From Pseudomonadota bacterium (lineage in GTDB: Bacteria; Pseudomonadota; Alphaproteobacteria; GCA-2746255): a stretch of 64,000 bases of DNA. A program made the translations under genes and the position numbers. The first letter of the stretch is position 1, and each line of letters starts with the position of its first letter. Of this stretch, positions 1 to 8,175 are shown piece by piece. The DNA is taken from positions 219,501 to 283,500 of the forward strand of contig JBFMHN010000003.1 of assembly GCA_040752895.1 (NCBI GenBank), written 5' to 3'. The notes under the pieces were generated by a model. The model searched no databases. It saw nothing but the letters and a program-made list of their open reading frames with translations, and was not told the origin of the DNA.

Positions 1-1
1 G

Positions 2-505
2 GGGCTCAAGACCAACGTCGTCATCACCACCGACCGGCGCACCTACCATCTCCAGCTCGAAAGCACGGATCGCACCTCCATGGCGGCGATCTCCTGGACC
101 TATCCGCGGGACACGTTGATCGCGCTCCAGCGGCGCAACGATCAGGCGGAAGCCGTCTCGCCAGTCGCCGCCGGTGTCACCTTGGAGAACCTCCGGTTCC
201 GCTACGCGATCAGCGGCGACAATCCGCCCTGGCGGCCGGTGCGCGCCTTCGACGACGGTAGCAAGGTTTACATCGAGTTCCCCGGCCGCATCGATCAGGG
301 CGAGGCGCCGCCGCTCTTCGTGGTCGGGCCGGACGGCGACAACCAACTCGTCAACTACCGGGTCCGCCACAACTACTACATCGTCGACCGCCTGTTCGCC
401 GCCGCCGAGCTGCGCCTTGGCGCCGATCCCCAGCAGGTGGTCCGCGTCAGCCGCACCGATGGCGTCGCCTCCAGCGACAACTCCCGGCCACGGCCGGGCC
501 AATAG
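2..505 (+). CDS. trbG: TrbG/VirB9-type conjugal transfer protein (5' partial)
   Basis: The reading frame is open from the left edge of the window and ends at 505, so the N-terminus is missing. The visible 167 residues carry the VirB9/TrbG/CagX C-terminal domain: the run TDRRTYHLQLEST at the start and the region with FDDGSKVYIEFPGRI and NYRVRHNYYIVDRLF. In the family this outer-membrane-proximal protein forms the core complex of a type IV secretion system with TrbI (VirB10). trbI starts 11 bp downstream, which is the standard trb order. Identification is by family pattern; the missing half would hold the signal peptide. Confidence 0.93.
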   Translation, partial: GLKTNVVITTDRRTYHLQLESTDRTSMAAISWTYPRDTLIALQRRNDQAEAVSPVAAGVTLENLRFRYAISGDNPPWRPVRAFDDGSKVYIEFPGRIDQGEAPPLFVVGPDGDNQLVNYRVRHNYYIVDRLFAAAELRLGADPQQVVRVSRTDGVASSDNSRPRPGQ

Positions 506-516
506 GGGAGGGCGCC

Positions 517-1746
517 GTGACAGAGACCACCGCTCCACGGTCGGACCCGCCGAAGGTCGATCCCGAGACCCTGGTGCTGAACGCAGCACCCCGCCGCGTC
601 GTGCGCTTCAAGCGGCGGTTGCTGATCGGCATCGCCGCCGTCGGCTGCGCGGCGGTCTTCGGCGTCACCTGGCTGGCGCTGAAAGGCCCCGCGATGCGGC
701 TCGGCCAGCAGGCGCAGGAGCTTTACAACACCGAGCGCAAACCGACACCGGATGGCTTGGCCGCCTTGCCCGGCAACTATGGGCAGATGCGCACCGATAC
801 GCCGCAATTGGGGCCGCCGCTGCCGGGCGATCTCGGCCGGCCGATTCTGGAACGCCAGCGGCAGCTTGGTTTGGCGCCGGGGGTCAGCATGGAGGAACAG
901 GCTGCTCAGGCCGAGCGGCAGCGTCTTGCGCAGCAGGCCCGGCAGGCGCGCGAGGCCGGTGTGTTCTTCCAGATTGCCAACCGCGCCGCCCCAGCCGGCG
1001 TGTCAGGAGCGGAGCAGGGCGCCGGCATCGCGATGGCCGGCGAGCTTCCACCAGCAACGGATGCCAACCGCCTGAATCTCGATCCCGATCGGGATCAGAA
1101 CAATCAGCAGCGCAAGCTCGATTTCCTGAATCAGCCCGTCGAGAAGAGCATCTACAACCCGCACGCGCTCCAGACGCCGGCGTCACCGTATCAGGTGATG
1201 GCGGGCAGCATTATCGCCGCCAGCCTCGTCACGGGCCTGAACTCGGATCTGCCGGGTCTCGTCGTCGCCCAGGTGACGGAGAACGTCTACGACAGCGTCA
1301 CCGGCCGCATCCTGCTGATCCCGCAGGGCGCGCGGCTGATCGGCAGTTATGATAGCGTCGTCGCCTTCGGCCAGTCGCGTGCGCTGGTGGTCTGGCGGCG
1401 CATCGTCCTGCCGGACGGCTCGTCGGTCCAGATCGACAACCTGCCAGCGACCGACGCCGCCGGTTATGCCGGGCTGGAGGACGAGGTCGATTATCACACC
1501 TGGCGGCTTCTGAAGGGCGTGGCGCTCTCGACGCTGCTTGGCGTCGGCACCGAGCTCAGCCTCGGCGGCGCGGAAAGCGATCTTGTCCGCGCCATCCGGC
1601 AATCGACGCAGCAGAGCGTCAACCAGGCCGGCCAGCGCATCACCGAGAAGAACCTCAACATCCAGCCGACCATCACCATCCGCCCCGGCTGGCCGCTGCG
1701 CGTGATCGTCTACAAGGATCTCGTGCTCAGGCCCTATCGCGGCTGA
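517..1746 (+). CDS. trbI: TrbI/VirB10-type conjugal transfer protein
   Basis: The 409-residue protein has a short cytoplasmic N-terminus, one membrane helix at about residues 31-52, a proline- and glutamine-rich periplasmic linker, and a C-terminal TrbI/VirB10 domain (about 220-405) with the family's VMAGSIIAASLVTGLNSDLPG and LIPQGARLIGSYDS blocks. It spans the periplasm and forms the T4SS channel core with TrbG. I chose the GTG at 517 because AGGGGAGG lies just upstream. It is cotranscribed with trbG and the DUF2274 gene, a typical end of trb operons in alphaproteobacterial integrative conjugative elements. Confidence 0.95.
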   Translation: MTETTAPRSDPPKVDPETLVLNAAPRRVVRFKRRLLIGIAAVGCAAVFGVTWLALKGPAMRLGQQAQELYNTERKPTPDGLAALPGNYGQMRTDTPQLGPPLPGDLGRPILERQRQLGLAPGVSMEEQAAQAERQRLAQQARQAREAGVFFQIANRAAPAGVSGAEQGAGIAMAGELPPATDANRLNLDPDRDQNNQQRKLDFLNQPVEKSIYNPHALQTPASPYQVMAGSIIAASLVTGLNSDLPGLVVAQVTENVYDSVTGRILLIPQGARLIGSYDSVVAFGQSRALVVWRRIVLPDGSSVQIDNLPATDAAGYAGLEDEVDYHTWRLLKGVALSTLLGVGTELSLGGAESDLVRAIRQSTQQSVNQAGQRITEKNLNIQPTITIRPGWPLRVIVYKDLVLRPYRG

Positions 1747-1759
1747 AAGGATCAAGTCC

Positions 1760-2062
1760 ATGTCCGAATTGAAGCTCGGGAAGCTGCCCGACCGGACGCC
1801 GGTCAAGATCACCATCACCGTCAGCCCGGACCTCAACCAGGCGCTTCGCGATTATGCCGCAATCTATCGCACGACCTATGGCGAGGCCGAATCCGCCGCC
1901 GATCTGATCCCCTTCATGCTGTCGAGCTTTCTGGACAGCGACCGCGGCTTCGCCAAGGCACGGAAAGAGGTGCCGATCGACCCGCCCGTCGAGCCGGCGC
2001 GGCAACGCCGTGCGCGCAGGTCTTCATCCGAACCCCCGTCAACCACAAGCCCGGAGGAATAA
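1760..2062 (+). CDS. DUF2274 family protein of trb operon
   Basis: A 100-residue protein that begins MSELKLGKLPDRTPVKITI and continues with an LNQALRDYAAIY segment, the signature of DUF2274. These small proteins follow trbI in many integrative conjugative elements. Their biochemical role is not known to me. The basic, serine-rich C-terminus from about residue 75 looks disordered. The gene starts 13 bp after trbI and so belongs to the same transcript. Confidence 0.88.
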   Translation: MSELKLGKLPDRTPVKITITVSPDLNQALRDYAAIYRTTYGEAESAADLIPFMLSSFLDSDRGFAKARKEVPIDPPVEPARQRRARRSSSEPPSTTSPEE

Positions 2063-2066
2063 GACC

Positions 2067-2390
2067 ATGTCTGTCATCGGCACATTCACGCCCGCCAAGG
2101 ACGGCGGCTGGACCGGCTCCATCCGTACCCTGACCATCAACGCCAAGGTGCGGCTGGTCCCCAACGACAACCGCGACAATGAGAAGGCGCCGGCCTTCCG
2201 TCTGTTCGTCGGCCAGTCCCGCATCGGGGATGCCTGGCAGGCACGCTCCGGCGGCGACAGCCCCAAGGACTATCTGCGGGTGAGGCTCGATGATCCCAGC
2301 CTGCCCGAGCCCATCAGCGCGGCACTTTTCCATTCCGAGGATGGAAAAGAAGCGCAACTCGTATGGAACCGGCGGAAGGCAGAAGGGTAG
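2067..2390 (+). CDS. DUF736 family protein
   Basis: A 107-residue protein starting MSVIGTFTPAKDGGWTGSIRTL, the diagnostic N-terminus of DUF736. An upstream in-frame Met at 2010 lies inside the DUF2274 gene, so the ATG at 2067 with GGAGG at 2053-2057 is preferred. DUF736 proteins are small single-domain proteins very common on rhizobial and other alphaproteobacterial plasmids and ICEs; function unknown. It closes the plus-strand transfer operon and faces the convergent MBL operon. Confidence 0.9.
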   Translation: MSVIGTFTPAKDGGWTGSIRTLTINAKVRLVPNDNRDNEKAPAFRLFVGQSRIGDAWQARSGGDSPKDYLRVRLDDPSLPEPISAALFHSEDGKEAQLVWNRRKAEG

Positions 2391-2435
2391 AGGGAGGCTG
2401 GAAGCCATCTTCTTGATGGTAGCATCACCATCTGA

Positions 2436-3320
2436 CTATGCAGTCGATATCCGGAGCAGCCCTGAGCGGGATGGTACGGCCAAATGCGGATTCTGAGGCA
2501 GAATAACGTACCGACCATCGGGCGCCACCCGCATCGAAAGCGTACCGTCACGCCGCGTCGTCAGCACATAGCGGCGCGGATACCCGCAGACAGGATCGGA
2601 CACCACCCGGAAATCGGGAATGCCGTGCGCCCGTTGGCGATACCAGTCTGTCGTATCTTGACTATCGTATTGGTGCTCCTCGTCCGACACCACGAACACA
2701 CCGGGACGGCATTCTCGAAAGACCTCGTCGCAGCAGCCGTTCTCACGGCCGTGATGCGACGCCACAAACACGCTGACTGAAGCCAGATCGGCGATGAACC
2801 CGGGGACACGCAGCAGTGCCCGCCACCCCGCCGCTTCCAGGTCGCCGGCAAACAGGATCGTGAAGGCGCCATAGCGCACGAAGACGGCGAGGCTGAGATT
2901 GTTCGTGTCCGTGAAATCTAGCCCATAGCGATTCCAGTAGGCCCAGGCCCGCACGACGCCGAGATCAGCCGGACGGCCGATAAGCCCGGCGCCATGGTCG
3001 CGAAGGATCGCGTGCGCGTGACGCACACCATCGGCCATGCCGTGCTCGCGCTTCATCGCGGCGAGCGCCGTGGCAGTCACGGTCGGGTTGCTGAAAATCG
3101 AGTCGAGCGGTACGTGCTGCCAGACAAACGGCAGATCGTCGATATGATCCTCGTCGAGGTTGCCGAACACGAGAAGATCCATTCGCTGACCTCGGAATGT
3201 GATCGACGGGAACCAACCCGGATCAAGCCGGAAGCCGCAATCCACCATGATGCGCGCAGCGTTCGGGCAGGTGATGACGCTGCAGCCACCATGTCCGACG
3301 TCAAAGATGTCGATCATCAT
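2436..3320 (-). CDS. ComEC-like metallo-beta-lactamase-fold protein with variant metal site
   Basis: A 294-residue single-domain MBL-fold protein, last gene of the four-gene minus-strand operon. It begins with the IDIFDVGHGGCSVI strand typical of ComEC/Rec2-related hydrolases, then NLDEDH at about residues 54-59 where the family has HxDxDH, then FAGDLEAAG and ASHHGRENG blocks. The first metal-ligand His is Asn, so metal binding may be changed; the other ligands look present. The start ATGATG at 3320 overlaps the stop of the upstream membrane protein gene, which indicates translational coupling. A longer in-frame extension to 3632 would lie wholly inside that gene and was rejected. Substrate is unknown. 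Confidence 0.82.
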   Translation of the reverse strand: MMIDIFDVGHGGCSVITCPNAARIMVDCGFRLDPGWFPSITFRGQRMDLLVFGNLDEDHIDDLPFVWQHVPLDSIFSNPTVTATALAAMKREHGMADGVRHAHAILRDHGAGLIGRPADLGVVRAWAYWNRYGLDFTDTNNLSLAVFVRYGAFTILFAGDLEAAGWRALLRVPGFIADLASVSVFVASHHGRENGCCDEVFRECRPGVFVVSDEEHQYDSQDTTDWYRQRAHGIPDFRVVSDPVCGYPRRYVLTTRRDGTLSMRVAPDGRYVILPQNPHLAVPSRSGLLRISTA

Positions 3321-4033
3321 GTGGGTTTGCTTCCGGTGGGCGCGCCTTCGCTGTAGGTCACGAAAACCTCCACGTTGTAGAGGCGGAAGAACTTGAGATA
3401 GCGATGCAGCATGCCTAGGCCGATCAGCAGCGCAAGCAGCGCCCACTGGAACTGCTGGTCGATACGATCCGCCCAGCCCTGCCGCACCCACGCGACCGCT
3501 GCGTCGGTGGCGATGACGCAGGCACCAGCGAGCCCGACGAACGCCATGTTCCGGCAGAAGCCGTAGAGCTTCAGGAAGCCGTCCATGCGCGCGTAGGCGT
3601 TGACGTCCTTCTTGGCGACCGGAAACGCACACCAGAACACGGCTTCGCCGGCAACATCAGCACCGCGCTCCGCAGCAGCGCGCTCGCGCACCTTGCGTCG
3701 CAGCTCGGCATCGAGAGGATTGTAATAGTCCTGAAGCACGGTCTTCTTCAGGAATCTTCGCCATCCGAGTTCCCGACTGTCCATGAGGATAACGGAGGGA
3801 CGGAAGAGCACGTGATGGACGAACTGCCGCTCGATGAGCCAGCCCGACGGCGCCGCCAGGATCTGCCCTACGATGTAGGCGGTCGCGATGATGAGCGCAC
3901 CGCTGGCAACTGTCCATTGCGCGGCGAGGACATAGTGGGTCGAGAAGACGATGTCCCAGACCACCAGCGCGCCTAGGCCGCTTGCGATGTAGGCGAACAC
4001 GTCATAGTTGGAAAACCGGGCGAGCTTGTCCAT
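3317..4033 (-). CDS. Four-helix membrane protein of the E2-E1-JAB operon
   Basis: A 238-residue protein not assigned to a family. Two hydrophobic helices lie near the N-terminus (about residues 8-30 and 40-61) and two near the C-terminus (about 155-180 and 192-212), with a charged cytoplasmic-looking central domain of roughly 90 residues between. It sits 16 bp downstream of the E2-E1-JAB gene and overlaps the last MBL gene. By analogy with defence operons such a protein could be a membrane effector or an anchor, but nothing in the sequence proves this. Confidence 0.75.
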   Translation of the reverse strand: MDKLARFSNYDVFAYIASGLGALVVWDIVFSTHYVLAAQWTVASGALIIATAYIVGQILAAPSGWLIERQFVHHVLFRPSVILMDSRELGWRRFLKKTVLQDYYNPLDAELRRKVRERAAAERGADVAGEAVFWCAFPVAKKDVNAYARMDGFLKLYGFCRNMAFVGLAGACVIATDAAVAWVRQGWADRIDQQFQWALLALLIGLGMLHRYLKFFRLYNVEVFVTYSEGAPTGSKPT

Positions 4034-4049
4034 GGCGGTCCGTCTTCGG

Positions 4050-6416
4050 TTAGGGCGACGAGTTCAAGGCAGGCGTCCGACCCGCCGCGCGTGCCGACGC
4101 CGAGCTTGGCGGTTCGATCGATGGCGAGGATGGCTCGGCTAGCGCCGCCCGGTACCCGACTGGTGTATGGATCAGAAGGACCGACGGCATCAGCCGTGCC
4201 AGCGCGACAGCAATCGCTGTTGCCCGGTCTTGGGATGATGGACCCGACGCGCCGAGATGACTGTGCCAAGTACCAAGGCAGTAGAGGCTGTAATTGCAAC
4301 GTTCTGCGTAGGCAGTCAGGGTGGCGCGCGCGCCAGCGGTGCCGAGTACGAACTCGGTCGCCGAACGGCTGCTGTCTTCTGGCGCCGGCAAGACATCGAC
4401 AACGTGGAAGGTCTGAGCGGCCTCCGAGAAGCGGCCGACCAAGATGCCGCCCGTCTCAACAGTTGGCCACCGAGCGACCTCGTCGAGGATCTTTCGGTGT
4501 GCTCGGTCGGCGATCCGGACACGCCAGGATGGCGCCTCGTCCACGATGAGCGAGACCCAGGGGGCCACCTCATGTATGCGCCACGACAGGCTCATGCCAT
4601 CGTCGGCAACGTTTCCGAGGAGAACGCGACCGCCGCCGGCCAGCATCCCGGTCCGCCGCAGAGCCACCAGCGCTTCGGCCATCGGCGCCGCCAGCATCGA
4701 TATCTGCGCGTCGGACATCACCATCGTCGCCGACCCGCACCCTTCACCGATGACTTGCCGCCGGAGCGCGTCGTCACCGGCGAACACCAAGTCGCGCAGG
4801 GTGGCGTCCTCGCGCATCAGGGCGTAGGATTCTGTGATCAGATCACCGGTGTTCGGATTGCGGGCCGGTCCCTCGACCGACAGCAGGCCGATCCGACCAT
4901 CGGCAAACAGCGAGGTTTCGATCACGCGCGGAATCGTTATTCCCGGCGGCACCGAGGCCAGCGCCTCCCGCACCGCGAGCGACGCCGTCGAATTGATGAT
5001 CGCCCAACTCTTCTTCGGCAGCAGGCATTTTGCGCGATCGGCGTCGCGCGTGACACCGATGATATCCTCGACATGGGCTTCGGCCGCCTGGCCGAGTCCT
5101 TTGATCGCCGTGGCAAGCGCTGATGCCTTCGATTCGATCCAGGAAATCTGCATCGTGCCGGGACTCGGCACCAGCGCATGCCGCGCCGCGTTGTGCGGGC
5201 TCAGACTAGCTCGGTCGACCACCGCGCTCGGCGCCCAGCCCGAGCGCGCCAGGTGCAAGGCGATCTTCGATCCGAGGCTGCCGGCACCGACCTGAATCCA
5301 GGGCTGCGTCTCTTCCGCGGTGTCGCCGCCGGACATGCTCCGCAAGAGAGGGGCAGCGATGGCGTGACGATGGCCGGCGGGACGCACGCGTGTTCGATCT
5401 CCCTCGGGAAACAGCCGCGGCGCGCCGATCTCGACCAGATAGGGGCAGAGTTCCAGCGCGCTGCTGCTGCCGATTACGTGAAATGGCCGCCGGGCGCAAA
5501 GGACGATAGCGATCGGCCAGAGACTTGCCGCCTGGTAGGTCGCAAAACATCGCTCGAGCCAGCCTAGCGCGGCTCGCAGCGGAGCTACGCACCCATAGTC
5601 GGCCGCGCGCGCCATCAGGCCGCCGAAGTCGGTCACGGTTTCCGGACGGTACCGATCGGCGATGATGGGCTGACCCGAGGGCTGCTTGCCCGGCCACACG
5701 AAGATCACCAAACTGCGCCCGACCGCGGCGTCGAGTTCCTTGCGCGATCCCCGCTCTCCGAACAGATCGCCAACAGACTTGGGGTTGACCTTCAGAGGTT
5801 CTCGGCCGACCTCGCCGTGGAAGGCGATTTCACCGCCGCCGATGGGGTAGCGGAAATAGTCGAATCGGAAGATGGCGGAGCCCTCCTGGCGCGACACCAG
5901 GGACCGCAAATGCGCGGCATCGGCGACGATGAAATCATCCAGGCTGTCGCGGCGCACCGGCTCCCAGCCCTGCCGCGGGTCGATCAGCCGCCCCAATGCC
6001 GCATTCTCCAACCAGAGCACGAGCTGGTTCAGAATTCCGGCGAGGCCTTGCTGTTGCAGCAGCTCGGCGAGGCTCCCATCGTAAATGCAGGGCACCGGCC
6101 GCTCGTTGGCCGAGCCGGGGTTCACGTGCGCCAGCGAGCGGTCGAAATCTGCGCGCAGATAGATTTGCGGTGGCTTCAGCGGGAACGCGGCCGGGAAGAT
6201 GAGAGTCACTGGCTCAACGGCCCGCACGCCATTGGGGCTGATCCCATCAGCCATCCACGCGTTCGGCAGCCCAAGCCGCACCGCCAAATCTACGGCCGCC
6301 GCATGGGTTTCCGGATCGACAACGCTGGCAAGGATGCCTTCGACCGCCGGGTGCGCGGTGACGAGGCGCAGCGCCCTTGAGATCGTCTCGATTGCGACTG
6401 CCGTGCGCTCGTCCAC
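4050..6416 (-). CDS. E2-E1-JAB triple-fusion ubiquitin-like conjugation/deconjugation enzyme
   Basis: A 788-residue fusion with three readable modules. Residues about 1-145 look like an E2 fold with the candidate catalytic Cys110 in PVPCIYDG. Residues about 370-625 are a ThiF/E1 adenylation domain with GAGSLG at 377-382, Asp401 and NAARHAL for ATP binding, and Cys560 in GEGCGSAT as a candidate catalytic or structural Cys. Residues about 635-760 are a JAB/JAMM isopeptidase domain with Glu654, HSH at 718-720, Ser727 and Asp730; the spacing between the second His and the Ser is six residues rather than the usual seven. The tail after 760 is Ser/Pro-rich. CBASS type II uses an E1-E2 fusion (Cap2) and a separate JAB (Cap3); here all three are one chain. 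No separate ubiquitin-like gene is seen nearby, so the substrate is open. Confidence 0.88.
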   Translation of the reverse strand: MDERTAVAIETISRALRLVTAHPAVEGILASVVDPETHAAAVDLAVRLGLPNAWMADGISPNGVRAVEPVTLIFPAAFPLKPPQIYLRADFDRSLAHVNPGSANERPVPCIYDGSLAELLQQQGLAGILNQLVLWLENAALGRLIDPRQGWEPVRRDSLDDFIVADAAHLRSLVSRQEGSAIFRFDYFRYPIGGGEIAFHGEVGREPLKVNPKSVGDLFGERGSRKELDAAVGRSLVIFVWPGKQPSGQPIIADRYRPETVTDFGGLMARAADYGCVAPLRAALGWLERCFATYQAASLWPIAIVLCARRPFHVIGSSSALELCPYLVEIGAPRLFPEGDRTRVRPAGHRHAIAAPLLRSMSGGDTAEETQPWIQVGAGSLGSKIALHLARSGWAPSAVVDRASLSPHNAARHALVPSPGTMQISWIESKASALATAIKGLGQAAEAHVEDIIGVTRDADRAKCLLPKKSWAIINSTASLAVREALASVPPGITIPRVIETSLFADGRIGLLSVEGPARNPNTGDLITESYALMREDATLRDLVFAGDDALRRQVIGEGCGSATMVMSDAQISMLAAPMAEALVALRRTGMLAGGGRVLLGNVADDGMSLSWRIHEVAPWVSLIVDEAPSWRVRIADRAHRKILDEVARWPTVETGGILVGRFSEAAQTFHVVDVLPAPEDSSRSATEFVLGTAGARATLTAYAERCNYSLYCLGTWHSHLGASGPSSQDRATAIAVALARLMPSVLLIHTPVGYRAALAEPSSPSIEPPSSASARAAGRTPALNSSP

Positions 6417-6428
6417 CCTAAACGCCCC

Positions 6429-7586
6429 TCAGCCGTGGGCGAGGGGCTGGCGGCCGATCACACCGGCGCCGACGATTGCCGCCGCCGTCATGGCTTTCGT
6501 CTTGAGGCGGGGGCCGTTCTGTCCGATCTCGAACTCCACCGTGTCGGGCTTGCTCTCGGGCTCGCCGACGCATTTGAACGAGCCGCCGGCGTCATTGGCG
6601 ATGTCCTGGTACTCGCGTTTCGCCCGGATGCAGGGCGGGTCGTTGTCATCGTCCTTGATCGCATTGCTGCTCGCCACGATCACCGCGCCCTTGTGAGCCT
6701 GCGACAACGCGCTACGGGCATCCTCGCAGACCTCGGCGTCCTTCCCCTTCTCGCTCCAGCTATCGTACGAAAGGGAATGCCAGGAACAGTGATGCGGGGT
6801 CTGAAGGATGTCGTAGGTCAGCCAATCCGCGCGCCCGGAATGCCGCTGCCAGAGCCGCTCCCAGATCGCAACCTCGGCATCGCCACCGGTCAGGAAGCGG
6901 CCGGCGTCTGCTTGACCATCGCCCGCAAGCGAGAAGTTGAGGATCGTGCTCGAGTGGTTCTTCGAGCGCATCTCCTCTTCGTCCGCGTCGTCACTCTTCG
7001 GCTGTGGCGCCAACAGCCGCGCCGACATGGACGAGTCGTACTGGCCATTCACCTTGGAGAAGACCTCGTCGACCTTGACGAGAATCGTCATCAGATCATC
7101 AGTCTTGCCGTCCTGGTCCTCGCCGAGGATCAGGATGCGATCACCGTCCGACACGCTGCCACCGGTGTCGCGGAACCGCTTTACGCGGCGGCGCGCCTCA
7201 CTATTGAAGGCCGCCGCATCGTCGCAGAGCACATGGTCGCGCGAAGCGCGGCGAAATACCATGGGCGAGGACCAGATCTCGCGGATGAAGATCTTGTCGG
7301 TCGATTTCGACCAATCCGCCGGCGCCCCAAGGTGGAAGTGGTTCTGCAGCCCGCTGCAGTGGTCCTTGTCGGGATGGCTGAGCAGGAAAGCATCGACATA
7401 AAGCCGTCCCTGGCTATCGCGCTGTAGCCGATCGCGCAGCTTCTGCGCCACGTCCGCCGTGTCATCGTCTGGGTCATCCGCTGCCGCCCGAATGTTCACA
7501 TCGATCAGCACATTGCGCCCGCTCTCAAGCTCAATGAGCGTCATGTCGCCGTTACCGACCGGGAAAAACGTGATCTTCGCCACCAT
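6429..7586 (-). CDS. ComEC-like metallo-beta-lactamase-fold protein ending in glycine
   Basis: First gene of the operon, 385 residues from the ATG at 7586. It has the MBL motif HPDKDH at residues 71-76, LTGGDAE and TPHHCSWHS blocks, so a full set of metal ligands is likely. The C-terminus is an Ala/Gly-rich flexible tail ending GRQPLAHG, with Gly as the last residue. I chose 7586 because AGAAGG lies 9 bp upstream; an in-frame ATG at 7595 abuts that site, and upstream extension to 7874 would run through the operator region and the divergent regulator. The gene is 12 bp upstream of the E2-E1-JAB gene. Enzymatic substrate unknown. Confidence 0.82.
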   Translation of the reverse strand: MVAKITFFPVGNGDMTLIELESGRNVLIDVNIRAAADDPDDDTADVAQKLRDRLQRDSQGRLYVDAFLLSHPDKDHCSGLQNHFHLGAPADWSKSTDKIFIREIWSSPMVFRRASRDHVLCDDAAAFNSEARRRVKRFRDTGGSVSDGDRILILGEDQDGKTDDLMTILVKVDEVFSKVNGQYDSSMSARLLAPQPKSDDADEEEMRSKNHSSTILNFSLAGDGQADAGRFLTGGDAEVAIWERLWQRHSGRADWLTYDILQTPHHCSWHSLSYDSWSEKGKDAEVCEDARSALSQAHKGAVIVASSNAIKDDDNDPPCIRAKREYQDIANDAGGSFKCVGEPESKPDTVEFEIGQNGPRLKTKAMTAAAIVGAGVIGRQPLAHG

Positions 7587-7746
7587 GCCCTTCATCCTTC
7601 TGATGGGGCGGGTGGCGGGTCTTTGCGCCAGCGGCCCGGGATTGCTGTTGGCCCAAGCGTCAGTCCGCCGCAGGGCACAATACCATATCGTGTGGTTCCT
7701 GCGGCTTGGCTCTACCGGATGGACCCGAGTTGAGTCGACTTGCGGA

Positions 7747-7830
7747 ACCAAAGTATGCCAAGTCTGAACTTTAATGTGGCGCTGCGGGTTTTGGTTGTCA
7801 AGTACCAAAAGTGCGCCTAATCTGAACTTT
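7747..7830. promoter_or_regulatory. Two direct-repeat operators between MBL operon and XRE gene
   Basis: Two related 22-bp sites, 7751-7772 and 7809-7830, agree at 18 of 22 positions and end in the same TCTGAACTTT. Each is also bounded by AAAGT and ACTTT as a loose dyad, and both are preceded by ACCAA. They lie 58 bp apart between the divergent start codons, the expected place for binding of the XRE protein encoded at 7852. The function is inferred. Confidence 0.6.
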
Positions 7831-7851
7831 GGGCCACGAGGAGGTGACACC

Positions 7852-8175
7852 GTGTCGACAACGCTCGGCGACAAGATCCGGCAACTGCGGAAGCAGAAAG
7901 GCTACACCCTTGAAAAACTTGGCGAACTCACCGAATCCAGCAAGAGCTATATCTGGGAACTGGAGAATAAAAATCCGCCGCGGCCCTCGGCCGACAAGAT
8001 CGCAAAGATTGCTGCCGTACTTGGGGTCACGGCTGACTACCTCGTCGATTCGAGGGAATCGAGCCCAGCCGTGGATGTTGTTGACGATGCCTTTTTTCGT
8101 AAATACCGAAACATGGACTCCGACACCAAGGAGAGAATCCGCCGTATGGTCGAGGTCTGGAGTGACGATAAATGA
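7852..8175 (+). CDS. XRE-family transcriptional regulator
   Basis: A 107-residue protein with a helix-turn-helix at about residues 8-62 (LGDKIRQLRKQKGYTLEKLGELTESSKSYI region) followed by a short C-terminal helix. The GTG at 7852 is used because GGAGG lies seven bases upstream; the longer frame from 7774 would start inside the operator. Its stop overlaps the ATG of the ImmA/IrrE-like gene by ATGA. Pairing of a repressor with a metallopeptidase that can cleave it is the layout of phage-type switches and of CapH-CapP pairs that control CBASS operons; here the pair is divergent from the E2-E1-JAB operon. Confidence 0.9.
   Translation: MSTTLGDKIRQLRKQKGYTLEKLGELTESSKSYIWELENKNPPRPSADKIAKIAAVLGVTADYLVDSRESSPAVDVVDDAFFRKYRNMDSDTKERIRRMVEVWSDDK

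Noticed and set aside
3321-3632. N-terminal extension of the second MBL protein
   Set aside because: It lies entirely inside the membrane protein gene in another frame, while a coupled ATGATG start is available.
6435-7427. 330-residue plus-strand frame opposite the MBL gene
   Set aside because: Shadow frame; the minus-strand MBL protein has clear metal-binding motifs.
7587-7874. N-terminal extension of the first MBL protein
   Set aside because: It runs across the operators and the divergent XRE start and has no protein-like sequence.
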